A DNA stretch of 64,000 nt from Bacteroides sp. MSB163. GTDB taxonomy: Bacteria > Bacteroidota > Bacteroidia > Bacteroidales > Bacteroidaceae. Each line of letters opens with the position of its first letter. Within the stretch, counting starts at the first letter, position 1. Location: NCBI RefSeq assembly GCF_036416795.1, contig NZ_CP143867.1:3092001-3156000 (forward strand), given 5' to 3'. The translations under genes and the position numbers were made by a program. Below are positions 53,994 through 63,021 of this stretch, piece by piece. A model generated the notes under the pieces. The model saw only the letters and a program-made list of their open reading frames with translations, did no database searches and was not told the origin of the DNA.

Positions 53994-54085
53994 TTCCGTT
54001 CCGGTGCAAAGAAAGGACGGAACCGGAAAAGGTATATTTGCCATTTCCCACCGAAAATGAAAATTCCCTGCGGTATTTTCCGCAG
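53994..54085 (+). promoter_or_regulatory. Alternative hairpins and -7 box before the minor subunits
   Basis: TTCCGGT (53999-54005) can pair with ACCGGAA (54022-54028), while TTCCGT (53994-53999) can pair with ACGGAA (54017-54022), so two mutually exclusive stems are possible. TATATTTG (54033-54040) is a good -7 box, but lacks a TTTG partner. CTGCGG/CCGCAG (54068-54085) is a third stem. Confidence 0.4.
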
Positions 54086-54114
54086 CATATATAATATCTA
54101 ACAATTTAAGTCAA

Positions 54115-55149
54115 ATGGATATACGGTCTTACATAAGAAAAACAATCGGAAAGTTACTGGCAGTTATCGCTTGGACTCCGATTCTATATGCCTGCGACGG
54201 CTTAATCTATGACGATGAGGGTGACTGCTCAGTGAACTACCGTGTGAAGTTCTGTTATGATTACAACATGAAGTTTGCCGATGCCTTTGCTCATGAGGTG
54301 AATGTCGTGACACTTTACCTGCTTGATGTCGATGGTAGGGTGGTTTGGCAACGTACTGAACAAGGAGAAGCCCTTGCAGCCGATGGCTATGCCATGACTG
54401 TAGATGTAGAACCGGGCGAATACGACTTACTTGTTTGGTGTGGTACTACTGACAAAGGCTCTTTCTCAATACCCGAAACAACTGCCGGTAAGGAACTGGC
54501 CTGTACGCTTGAAAGACAACGTGATATCGGGAACCAAGCATTCGTTACCGAAGATCTTGACCGCTTATTCTATGGGTGGCTTCCGAAACAGATGTTCGGT
54601 GAAACCGAAGGTACGTACACTTACACTGTACCGTTGGTGAAGAATACCAACAACGTGCGAGTGGTGTTGCAACACCTTTCGGGAGAGGCTGTGGACAAAG
54701 ACAAGTTTGTCTTCACCATCACCGACACTAACGGAAGTATGGACTGGGACAACACGTTGTTGCCCGATGAACTGGTGACTTTCTACGCATGGCACACCGA
54801 CGCCGGGGAAGTTGGTATGGACACCCGCTCCGAAGCTGTCCGATCCACATCTCGCGCCGCCTTCAGTGCGGCTATAGCCGAACTGACTGTGCCGCGTCTT
54901 GTGAAAGGGCAGGAGACACGGCTCACCGTGTCCAATAAAGAAACGGGAAAAACGGTTTTCTCCATCCCTCTTATCGACTATGCTTTACTAGTGAAGGGCT
55001 TCTATCACCGAAATATGGACGATCAGGAGTATCTCGACAGGCAGGACATGCATGACATGGTGTTCTTCCTCGATGAAGATGATCACTGGCTCGATACCTA
55101 TATTTATATCAATTCTTGGAAAGTTGTACTGCAAAACAGTGAACTGTAA
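54115..55149 (+). CDS. FimB/Mfa2-type fimbrial anchor subunit
   Basis: 344 residues. Lipobox YAC (Cys about 24) in PILYACDGLIYDDEGDCSVN. Pattern VTLYLLDVDGRVVWQRTEQ and VEPGEYDLLVWCG is that of FimB/Mfa2 proteins, which anchor the fimbria to the outer membrane and limit its length. Ends with INSWKVVLQNSEL, again a fimbrillin-type C-terminus. Followed after 14 bases by the next gene. Confidence 0.85.
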   Translation: MDIRSYIRKTIGKLLAVIAWTPILYACDGLIYDDEGDCSVNYRVKFCYDYNMKFADAFAHEVNVVTLYLLDVDGRVVWQRTEQGEALAADGYAMTVDVEPGEYDLLVWCGTTDKGSFSIPETTAGKELACTLERQRDIGNQAFVTEDLDRLFYGWLPKQMFGETEGTYTYTVPLVKNTNNVRVVLQHLSGEAVDKDKFVFTITDTNGSMDWDNTLLPDELVTFYAWHTDAGEVGMDTRSEAVRSTSRAAFSAAIAELTVPRLVKGQETRLTVSNKETGKTVFSIPLIDYALLVKGFYHRNMDDQEYLDRQDMHDMVFFLDEDDHWLDTYIYINSWKVVLQNSEL

Positions 55150-55163
55150 TAGGAGGAATGTGA

Positions 55164-56306
55164 ATGAAGAATGTAGTACGACATATCGTCACGGGAACTC
55201 TGATATTTTTTGTGTTGTGGGGTACCTCCTGTAGCCATGACACAGAGATCTTCAGCGTCTCCGATAGGGAGACAGCTCTTAGCATCGGTCTCAGATTACC
55301 TATAAGAAGTCTGGAGACAGATGAAGGTTATGAGGTTGGAGAAACCTATGAGAACTACATAGATGTAGAGAACAACAACTACAGGATTTATTTCTTTACC
55401 TCCGATAATAAGTTCATCGCCCGTTTTGAACCGGATGGCTTCGTGGTGACTGAAGGAAGCGATTACAGGGATTATAGTGTGCTTGGCAAGGCGCCTACAT
55501 CTTTGGTTAATCATAAAAATTTCAAGATGGTTGTGCTTGCCAATTGGCCGCAATATGGTGACGATACGATGAAGGCCGGAGAAACGTTACTTGCGGATGT
55601 CTGCGATGCCGAATGGGGGCAGTTTGGTAGTTTTTCTTCTTTCGAGTTGGGACCGGAACGGCTAGTTCCTTTTTATGGTGTTCACGAATACAATAATATA
55701 GAATTTAAGGTTGGAGAGGTTACATTGCTGCCTGAGCCTGTCACTTTGCTCCGTGCAGTGGCAAAGGTAGAGGTGATACTTAAAATGGACGAACATTTTG
55801 ATTTATCGTTTAGTGAGGTGAAGATTCATCGCTATAATAAAAAGGGATATTGTGCCCCGAAAGATGTTTTTTCGCAGGACGATTACGATCATAGTGGTGA
55901 GTGGAACAGCGATTACGTTAGTGGTTTACACCTTGTGGAAGATGGTAACGATGTGGAAGAAAAAATACAAGATTTCCGCTTTGCAAGCCAATGGATGGAT
56001 ACTGGCGGAAATAAATATGAGAAATGGATTGCCTACCTGTCCGAATACCGGAACATCGATGCGGGCGACAAATACTCGTGCATTGAAGTAAGGTTCGATG
56101 CCCAGACTGATGAGGACGAACCGCATAGAGTCTATTTCGCGAATTATGACGAAAGCGGAAAGACGGATAGTAACGACAATGCCAGGCGTTTCAACATTGT
56201 CCGCAACAATCTTTACCGTTTCACCATTACTGTCCGAGATAGCAGACTCATGGTGAACGTGCAAGAATGGAAATATGCTTATGATAACGAATATACTTTT
56301 GACTGA
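55164..56306 (+). CDS. Fimbrial accessory subunit (FimB/Mfa-like lipoprotein)
   Basis: 380-residue lipoprotein (TSCSHDTE). It has the shared fimbrillin arrangement: N-terminal beta-domain (IYFFTSDNKFIARFEPDG), VTLLRAVAKVEVILK, and C-terminal NNLYRFTITVRDSRLMVNVQEW. A strong AGGAGGA sits six bases before the ATG (55151-55157), unusual for Bacteroides, where such sites are weak. Likely a minor tip or accessory subunit. Confidence 0.75.
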   Translation: MKNVVRHIVTGTLIFFVLWGTSCSHDTEIFSVSDRETALSIGLRLPIRSLETDEGYEVGETYENYIDVENNNYRIYFFTSDNKFIARFEPDGFVVTEGSDYRDYSVLGKAPTSLVNHKNFKMVVLANWPQYGDDTMKAGETLLADVCDAEWGQFGSFSSFELGPERLVPFYGVHEYNNIEFKVGEVTLLPEPVTLLRAVAKVEVILKMDEHFDLSFSEVKIHRYNKKGYCAPKDVFSQDDYDHSGEWNSDYVSGLHLVEDGNDVEEKIQDFRFASQWMDTGGNKYEKWIAYLSEYRNIDAGDKYSCIEVRFDAQTDEDEPHRVYFANYDESGKTDSNDNARRFNIVRNNLYRFTITVRDSRLMVNVQEWKYAYDNEYTFD

Positions 56307-56307
56307 T

Positions 56308-58695
56308 ATGAAACATTACTTCTTATTATTCATACTTCTATTGGCAACTATCACAATAGAGGGTTGCACGGAAGAACTGCATCCGGAGACAAATGGAACA
56401 AACGGGGTAGTCTTTAATGAGGGAGAACTGACGAAAGCCATATTGAATTTGTCGGTCAATACATTTGCTGTTGAAGCACAGGCAAGTACAAGGGCATCTA
56501 TACCGAGCAATACACCTGAAAATGAGACTTCGGAAGAAAAAGAGGTACACAATATTTGGGTGTTTCAGTATGATGCAGTTACGAAAGAACTGTTGATAAA
56601 GCCGCGTTACTATACTATCACTGACCAGATAATATTGCAAGATTTGCCTGTATATCTGAAAGCCGGAATTCCGTCCTTCGTATATGTTGTAACCAATACG
56701 GGGTATGACAACTGGGCTAACGATGACACGGATACTTCATGGCAGAAGTTTAAGAATTTGGAACAACTGAAGAAGCAAACCTTACCTACCGCTTTCCCAT
56801 TACGTTCAATAGATAAGGTGTCGATACCAATGGTCGGAACAAGTGAGGAGGTGGAAGTAACAACAGGCATTACGGTTACAGTACCGGTTACGCGTATGTA
56901 TGCCAAACTTAAAGTAAAGGTAGAGATGCTGAAGGCAGAGATGAAGCTGAACAATGTCAACGTAAGGCAAATTCCGAATATTTGCCGGATAGAAACCTTT
57001 GCCGGCGATGGAAATGGAGAGCCGATGACTGCGGTTCCATTTCCTGATGGAACGACATTCAGTTCCATAGCCTTTGCCGCTTCGGATTTGGAAAAGAGTG
57101 AAGATAAAGAATGGGCTGTTTTTTATGTTCCTGAAAATCTGCAAGGGGAAATAGAAAATCAGGGCGGAAACAAGTCTGATGCAGCTCCCTCTAATGCACT
57201 TGTGGTAGATGTAACCGCTGAAATAGGTGGTGAAAAATATCTCTATGCAGCTTATCCCGGAGGAAACTCACTTAATAATTTTAATATACAACGTAATCAG
57301 GTTTATCGCATGACGTTGACTATTACAGGAGAGAAAGGTCAGAATAATCCATCGTCCAACTGCTTTGTTGTAAAACCAAATGGTTTCCTGTCTTTCGAGC
57401 CCTACTACCGTGTGGAGACAGGAGGCGGGTATAATTTTGCAGACTATTTAAGTCCTCATGATGAGAATCTGAAAATAGCCCGTGTCGGCATTATCTGGCA
57501 AACCAAAGACTGCATCGGTGATAATACGGATGGAACGTTGGTGCAACTCGGTGAGAACACAGGAGACATTCATCAGAAAATCTATGTTAGAGCGCAAAAG
57601 AAAGGTAATGCCTTGATCGGTGCTTACAATAACAAGGGAGACGTTCTGTGGTCTTGGCACATCTGGGTTACAGACCATGAGCCGGACAATCTTGGCAGAG
57701 CCGTTACTTATTACACATACGACTGGGACAATAACGGCATATATCCTGAGAAGCCGCGTATTCAGGGCTATGCCGTCATGTCATGCAATCTCGGTGCATT
57801 GGCGGAGAATCAGAAAGGTATAGGAAATGGTCTCCGTCGGTATCCGGATGAAATGACGCAGGCTTTCGGTATGTTGTATCAATGGGGACGAAAAGATCCG
57901 TTCCCTCCTTTACGCAATGTTATAAATGAACATCAGGACTATAACGACGAACATACAGATCTGCATTATGACAACTCCAACCAGGTTGAAGTGCATAAGA
58001 CATCCGGCACTGATGAAAACAATCTGTTCCATTCGGTGATTGGAAATACCCTGACCGGAGCTGTCAGACACGCCATTGCCAATCCCACGGTTTTTATCAC
58101 TGGAACGAACGATGTTAACCGAAATGAAAGTTACGTACAACAAAAGAGCAACTATTTCAATAATGGAGACTGGTGTCCAATAGGAGAAAGCGACAATAAA
58201 CTTTGGGGGGGACTGGAGCCGGCTTCCGATGGAATGAAAGCTTACACGATTAACCAAACTAATAATGTACATATATACGATAACTACGGAACGGAAAAAT
58301 CTATTTTCGACCCTTGTCCTACAGGCTGGAGGGTTGCCTCGGGTGAATTGTGGTTCGAGTTTACAAATACAGGGCTCAATCCCGGATCTATGAGTGGTAT
58401 CAATTATGACGATAAATTTTCGGACGGATATGGAATGAATATGTATATGCAGAAGTGGAAAGAGGGGCCGACTTCTTATTTCCCGACACAGGGAACACGT
58501 GTGGGCGATGGAGGAGGCTTTCGTACAAACAGTTGTGGAAACTATCATAATGCAACCACGGACACGGACAACCGAGTGAACATTTTGCATATCCACAAGG
58601 ATGCCGGTTTGTTCCATATCTTTGAATACCAATTCTATTTTTATTATGTAAAGTCGGTGGCAGGACCGATCCGATGCGTGCGAGATTCGAAATAA
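56308..58695 (+). CDS. Large FISUMP-domain fimbrial tip lipoprotein
   Basis: 795 residues with signal/lipobox IEGC. The N-terminal part (about 20-370) is fimbrillin-like, with VTRMYAKLKVKVEMLKAEM and NNFNIQRNQVYRMTLTITGE. The C-terminal part (about 480-795) fits the Fibrobacter succinogenes paralogous (FISUMP) domain, with IFDPCPTGWRVASGELWF and PIRCVRD. The last gene in the operon; probably the tip adhesin. The ATG at 56308 comes one base after the preceding stop; the longer frame starting at 56275 overlaps the upstream gene. Confidence 0.78.
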   Translation: MKHYFLLFILLLATITIEGCTEELHPETNGTNGVVFNEGELTKAILNLSVNTFAVEAQASTRASIPSNTPENETSEEKEVHNIWVFQYDAVTKELLIKPRYYTITDQIILQDLPVYLKAGIPSFVYVVTNTGYDNWANDDTDTSWQKFKNLEQLKKQTLPTAFPLRSIDKVSIPMVGTSEEVEVTTGITVTVPVTRMYAKLKVKVEMLKAEMKLNNVNVRQIPNICRIETFAGDGNGEPMTAVPFPDGTTFSSIAFAASDLEKSEDKEWAVFYVPENLQGEIENQGGNKSDAAPSNALVVDVTAEIGGEKYLYAAYPGGNSLNNFNIQRNQVYRMTLTITGEKGQNNPSSNCFVVKPNGFLSFEPYYRVETGGGYNFADYLSPHDENLKIARVGIIWQTKDCIGDNTDGTLVQLGENTGDIHQKIYVRAQKKGNALIGAYNNKGDVLWSWHIWVTDHEPDNLGRAVTYYTYDWDNNGIYPEKPRIQGYAVMSCNLGALAENQKGIGNGLRRYPDEMTQAFGMLYQWGRKDPFPPLRNVINEHQDYNDEHTDLHYDNSNQVEVHKTSGTDENNLFHSVIGNTLTGAVRHAIANPTVFITGTNDVNRNESYVQQKSNYFNNGDWCPIGESDNKLWGGLEPASDGMKAYTINQTNNVHIYDNYGTEKSIFDPCPTGWRVASGELWFEFTNTGLNPGSMSGINYDDKFSDGYGMNMYMQKWKEGPTSYFPTQGTRVGDGGGFRTNSCGNYHNATTDTDNRVNILHIHKDAGLFHIFEYQFYFYYVKSVAGPIRCVRDSK

Positions 58696-58741
58696 AACTG
58701 TGTGCTTTTTCTATTCTGTTCTCAGTCTCATTTTTATTTTC

Positions 58742-58749
58742 TATCTTTG
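58742..58749 (+). promoter_or_regulatory. TATCTTTG -7 box before the fRMsr gene
   Basis: TATCTTTG at 58742-58749 is a consensus -7 box; the upstream element at the right distance reads TGTT, not TTTG, so the promoter is imperfect. It lies 84 bases before the start of the GAF gene. Confidence 0.4.
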
Positions 58750-58832
58750 TCCTAAATAAATATGTGATTTGAAGGTGGCACGGAAGATGAGCCGGAAGCT
58801 AAGAATTGATGAGCGTATTTAGGGGTATAATT

Positions 58833-59303
58833 ATGGCAGAAGATTTATGTATCAGCAATGGTAGCAAGGCCGAAAAGTATCAGACCTTGCTTCTCCAGAT
58901 AAAGAGCCTGATTGAAGGTGAAAATGACCTTATAGCCAATCTGGCTAATGTTTCGGCTGCACTGAAAGAAACTTTCGGCTTCTTTTGGGTGGGATTCTAT
59001 CTGGTAAAAGGGGAAGAACTGGTATTAGGTCCTTTTCAGGGACCGATAGCCTGCACACGTATCCGGAAAGGACGGGGTGTTTGCGGCACGGCATGGGCTA
59101 AGGCGGAGACGTTGGTAGTGCCCGATGTCGATTCATTTCCCGGACATATAGCTTGCAGCTCGTTGTCGCGCTCGGAGATCGTTGTTCCGTTGATTCGTGA
59201 GAATGGCGAGGTGTGGGGCGTGCTCGATATAGATAGTGAAAGCCTGAATACCTTTGACGAAACAGATGCACGTTTTCTTGGAGATATATGCTCCTGGTTC
59301 TGA
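58833..59303 (+). CDS. Free methionine-(R)-sulfoxide reductase (GAF domain)
   Basis: 156-residue GAF-domain enzyme that reduces free Met-R-sulfoxide. The three cysteines of fRMsr are at 74, 84 and 108 (GPIACTRIRKGRGVCGTAW, PGHIACSS), with the same 10- and 24-residue spacing as in the E. coli enzyme. A cytoplasmic antioxidant. The ATG at 58833 (MAEDLCISNG) is chosen; longer starts lack similarity. Confidence 0.9.
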   Translation: MAEDLCISNGSKAEKYQTLLLQIKSLIEGENDLIANLANVSAALKETFGFFWVGFYLVKGEELVLGPFQGPIACTRIRKGRGVCGTAWAKAETLVVPDVDSFPGHIACSSLSRSEIVVPLIRENGEVWGVLDIDSESLNTFDETDARFLGDICSWF

Positions 59304-59353
59304 AGATTGTGTTGAAGTAATAAAATGCAAAATAGGAATAACAGAAAAATAAT

Positions 59354-60010
59354 ATGATGAAGAAATTGACTATGTTCTTGTGTTTGGCTTGTGCCTGGAT
59401 GTGTTCTCTGCAGGCTCAGGAAGCTAAAACCTTTTTCAAAAATATGCCCGATAGCCTTAGCCCGTTGCTTACTGCCGTGAACCGTGCCGACTTTATCGAC
59501 TTCCTTGAAAGTAAGATGAAAGCGGAAGTAACGAACCGTTTTGGCGGTAAATCGGAAATGACGGAGCTTGCTCCCGACTACATCCGTATCCAGATGACAC
59601 CGCAAAGCTCCTGGCAGATGAAACTGCTGGCTACGAGCGACAGTACGAAAGTGATTTGTACCGTATCTACAGCTTGTGCTCCTGCCTGTGATAGTGATGT
59701 CCATTTCTATACCACCGGTTGGGAAGAATTGCCTGCTTCTTCTTTCCTCACTCCTCCTGTAATGAAAGATTTCCTGTTATTACCCGATACGGTGATGGAT
59801 TATGAAGTGAGAGATGCCGGCGAAAAGGCAGATATGTTGCTGATGAAAGCCGATCTTTCTGCAAAGGACAATACACTGACCTTTACTTTTACAACTACCG
59901 ACTATATGGATAAAGAAGCGGCAGAGAAACTGAAGCCGTATCTCCGCCGCCCTGTAGTGTATGTTTGGAAAGAAGGTGGTTACAAGTTACGAGATACAAG
60001 CTACAAGTAA
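59354..60010 (+). CDS. DUF3256 family secreted protein
   Basis: 218 residues with a signal peptide (LTMFLCLACAWMCSLQA). FKNMPDSLSPLLTAVNRADF opens the DUF3256 domain, and a Cys pair (CTVSTACAPACDSD) lies in the centre. Function unknown. The last residues (YKLRDTSYK) and stop are encoded by the dispersed repeat (copy B), so the natural C-terminus may have been altered. Confidence 0.85.
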   Translation: MMKKLTMFLCLACAWMCSLQAQEAKTFFKNMPDSLSPLLTAVNRADFIDFLESKMKAEVTNRFGGKSEMTELAPDYIRIQMTPQSSWQMKLLATSDSTKVICTVSTACAPACDSDVHFYTTGWEELPASSFLTPPVMKDFLLLPDTVMDYEVRDAGEKADMLLMKADLSAKDNTLTFTFTTTDYMDKEAAEKLKPYLRRPVVYVWKEGGYKLRDTSYK

Positions 60011-60076
60011 CGAGTAGCTGCGCACTGCTCTATTCCGAAAGGGACTTGTTGCTCGTAGCTCGTAACTCGTAGCTAC
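59980..60076. repeat. Dispersed palindromic repeat, copy B, spanning two stop codons
   Basis: Same family as 10617-10695: shared CAAGTTACGAG, TACAAGCTAC, TGCGC, CCGAAAGG and ACTTGT, with arms TACGAGATACAAGCTAC and GTAGCTCGTAACTCGTAG. It fills the convergent gap and supplies the stop codon of the DUF3256 gene (60008-60010) and touches that of the YitT gene (60075-60073). Confidence 0.75.
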
Positions 60077-60963
60077 TTCACCTTTATTCTGTCGAACCCT
60101 TCTCCGTATACTCCGATTACCGCACTTTGTGATACAAATGCGTTTGGATCTATATCCTTTATCAATCGGAATATAATCGTTGATTCGCGCTTCTTGGCAA
60201 GTACGAACAACATCTTCTGTTCCTTGCCGCTATAAAATCCGGAAGCATTGATGACGGTGGCGCCCCGGTGTGGATATATATTGATGTGCCGGGCTATTTC
60301 ATCGTATTTCTCACTGATGATAAAGAACTGTACGGATTGCCGGGCACTGTTCACTACTTGATCCAGAACAAAACTGCAAATGTACAAGGTTACATAACCG
60401 TAAACTACTTTTTCCCAATCCTTCAATACAAAGTAACTGGAAGAAATGATAATCAGGTCACAAATCAGCATGACACGCCCCAGCGTGATGTCACGGTATT
60501 TGTTGATGATGGCAGCGATGATATCTGTTCCGCCTGTACTACCATTGGAAGAAAAAGCGATGCCTATGCCGCCTCCGCAGAGGGATGCACCGATGACACA
60601 CGCCATGAAAGGCTGGTCGTGCAGCAACACCACACCTTCTGCCAGTTTCTGTATCACGGACAGGAAAAATGTTAGTGTGAACACGGCAAATACAGTTTTG
60701 ATACTGAACTTCCATCCCAAAATACGGATAGAGAGCAACAGTAGGACTAAGTTGATGCTGAAATACGTATATTGCACAGGGAAGCCTGTGGCAAAATAAA
60801 CAATAGAAGCAATACCCGGTACTCCTCCGGTGGTGATGTCATTGGGCAACAGAAATACTGTCCAGCCTATACCATAAAGAATTAATCCAAGGGCGATCAT
60901 TACATAATCTCTCGTTTCCCGGAGAAGGCTTTGCTTTGACGGGACATTTACAATCTTCTTCAT
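60073..60963 (-). CDS. YitT family membrane protein (DUF2179)
   Basis: 296 residues. Five or six hydrophobic helices (about 15-210) and a cytoplasmic DUF2179 domain at the C-terminus (INASGFYSGKEQKMLFVLAK). The G-N-G-rich stretch ASLCGGGIGIAFSSNGSTGG in the middle is typical. Function unknown; a transporter role is suspected. A TATCTTTG lies upstream on the minus strand near 61041-61048. Confidence 0.9.
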   Translation of the reverse strand: MKKIVNVPSKQSLLRETRDYVMIALGLILYGIGWTVFLLPNDITTGGVPGIASIVYFATGFPVQYTYFSINLVLLLLSIRILGWKFSIKTVFAVFTLTFFLSVIQKLAEGVVLLHDQPFMACVIGASLCGGGIGIAFSSNGSTGGTDIIAAIINKYRDITLGRVMLICDLIIISSSYFVLKDWEKVVYGYVTLYICSFVLDQVVNSARQSVQFFIISEKYDEIARHINIYPHRGATVINASGFYSGKEQKMLFVLAKKRESTIIFRLIKDIDPNAFVSQSAVIGVYGEGFDRIKVK

Positions 60964-61111
60964 CTGACTTTATACGCAAGTATGGGTTATAACTAATTTA
61001 ACAAGCTTTCTCATGATAAATGTGTTTTGGCCGTAAATCGGCGCAAAGATAAATCTAATTTTTTGAATACTTGTTCAAAAGGTTATTGTTCGTGAGGGGT
61101 GGACTTAAAAT

Positions 61112-61855
61112 TTATTTGCTGATTAAATTCTTGTAGACTACTGTTTGCAGTAATTTTTCCCGTCGCAGGGCTGAAACTGGAAGTTCTTTCCCATTGATGA
61201 AGACTCTTCCTTTGGCAATAGAATCGATGTGCGAGAGGTTTACAAGGAAAGACTTGTGTATTCTGAAGAAGGCACTTTGAGGCAGAATTTCTTCCAGTGA
61301 AGCCATGGTCTGATGGATGACGAGAGTTTTGGACTTGAAGTGCAGTTTCAGATAGTTCTGCATACCTTCTACATACAGTATATCTTTCCAGGATATCTGG
61401 GTAAATGCATCCCCCTGCCTGATATACATTTCCCGGGCGGTTTCTTCTATTCCATTATTTTGCAGTAGGAGTTGGGTTCTGAAAGTATGGGCAGCCTTGG
61501 TCACTGCCTGGAAGAAACGCTGAAAAGAAATTGGTTTCAGTAAGTAGTCAACAACATTGAGTTGATAGCCTTCCAGGGCATATTCGGAGTAGGCGGTAGT
61601 TAGTATGGTCAACGGTGCTTCATCCAATGATTTCAGGAAATCGATGCCGGAAAGATAGGGCATATTGATATCCAGAAACATGAGGTCGATAGACTGGTTT
61701 TCTAATATTCCTCTTGCTTCGAGTGCAGAAGAACAGGTGGCGTTGACTGTGAGAAAGTCCAGTGTGCTGATGTGGTTGGCAATGCCTTTGATGGCGATTT
61801 GTTCGTCGTCTACGATGAGGCATTTCAGGGGTTGTTGTTCAGGGGAGTCTTTCAT
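61112..61855 (-). CDS. LytTR family response regulator
   Basis: 247 residues: receiver domain (about 10-125) with phospho-Asp in LMFLDINMP and the Lys in LLKP, and a LytTR DNA-binding domain (about 145-245; GDAFTQISWKDILYVEGMQN). It lies 3 bases after its cognate sensor kinase gene. Targets are unknown. Confidence 0.92.
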   Translation of the reverse strand: MKDSPEQQPLKCLIVDDEQIAIKGIANHISTLDFLTVNATCSSALEARGILENQSIDLMFLDINMPYLSGIDFLKSLDEAPLTILTTAYSEYALEGYQLNVVDYLLKPISFQRFFQAVTKAAHTFRTQLLLQNNGIEETAREMYIRQGDAFTQISWKDILYVEGMQNYLKLHFKSKTLVIHQTMASLEEILPQSAFFRIHKSFLVNLSHIDSIAKGRVFINGKELPVSALRREKLLQTVVYKNLISK

Positions 61856-61858
61856 CTT

Positions 61859-62881
61859 TTATATTTCAATGCTAAGTGAGGTTTGATAATAGACATCTGT
61901 TTGGTTGACGGACAACTGGTACTTCTTGTGAAACAGGATGTCCAGTCGTTTGATTGCATTGGCCAGTCCCAGTCCGGTGCCTGGTCGTTGCAGATACGGG
62001 GAACTGGTGTTGCCGACTTCAAGAAGGATATGATGGACATTTTGTTTGAGCCGTATCTGTACTTGTCCTTTCTCCGTGGGTGTGTGCGATGCATGTTTAA
62101 AGGCATTTTCTATGAATGTCAGTAATAACAAAGGCGGAAATTCGATGCTGCCGTCTTCTACTTCCCATTCGGTGCTTACGGCCAGTTTGTCTTCCCAGCG
62201 AATGTTTTCTATCGCTATGTAGTTTTGCAGAAATTCTATCTCCTGTTCCAGGCTGATAAGTTCTTTCTGACCGTTATACAATTGGTAGCGCAGGATATCG
62301 GAATATTTCTCTAACAAGGAGGAAGCCAAAGGCACATTATCCTGCATCAGGATGTTGATGTGATTCAACACATTGAACATGAAGTGAGGGGTGATTTGCT
62401 GCCGTAATGTCTGGAAGAGGAATTGAGATTTCTCTTTTTCTAATTGCAGGTTTTCCGAATAGAAGCACAGGCCACAGAAGGCGAGATTAATAACCAATGT
62501 ACCCGGTAGCAAGAGGATCGAGTTGAAAAGAAGGCTCTCTTCTCCCTCTACGAAGATGTTGGATACAGGGAACATACCTGTTTGTTCAAGATACTGGAAG
62601 AGAACGAAGTAGGAAGCTACCAGTGTACTTGTGGGGATGCAAAGCACTATAAACAATATCCAGAAAGGTTTCATCTGCTTGGTGCGTATCGCTTTTTTCA
62701 GCAGATGGTTGCATAGATACTGGTTTACCAACATATAACTGCCACTTATGCAGATGGTGAGAAGCGTTGCTTCGCATATACTGGTCGACATATTGAGGAA
62801 TTGTATCCAGAAAGTGCCGGCAATGAGTAGCCAGAAGATAGTAGAGAGCTGCTGCGGTTTGAAAGTCTGATGTTTCTTCAT
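61859..62881 (-). CDS. LytS-like sensor histidine kinase
   Basis: 340 residues. Four hydrophobic segments in the N-terminal half (about 14-140) and a His_kinase domain (about 155-235) with the phospho-acceptor His in LRQQITPHFMFNVLNHINIL, followed by an ATPase domain (about 240-340; LLLLTFIENAFKHASHTPTE). The ATG at 62881 (MKKHQTFKPQQL) is chosen over a longer frame. Transcribed with the LytTR regulator, on which it probably acts. Confidence 0.9.
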   Translation of the reverse strand: MKKHQTFKPQQLSTIFWLLIAGTFWIQFLNMSTSICEATLLTICISGSYMLVNQYLCNHLLKKAIRTKQMKPFWILFIVLCIPTSTLVASYFVLFQYLEQTGMFPVSNIFVEGEESLLFNSILLLPGTLVINLAFCGLCFYSENLQLEKEKSQFLFQTLRQQITPHFMFNVLNHINILMQDNVPLASSLLEKYSDILRYQLYNGQKELISLEQEIEFLQNYIAIENIRWEDKLAVSTEWEVEDGSIEFPPLLLLTFIENAFKHASHTPTEKGQVQIRLKQNVHHILLEVGNTSSPYLQRPGTGLGLANAIKRLDILFHKKYQLSVNQTDVYYQTSLSIEI

Positions 62882-63021
62882 GTTGCAAAGATAAGGGATA
62901 AAGTGGTTGCTGCTTATCCGTTTCGTCATAAGCAGGCCGGGGTTTGGTCAAAAAGATTTCCTCGTTCGCATTGATATTGGCAATCTTTGTGGCATACAAA
63001 TCATTAAAAGAAAGAGCAAAA

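Noticed and set aside
57910..58632. 240-residue frame antisense to the tip protein
   Set aside because: No start context or family; the plus-strand gene has clear domain signals.
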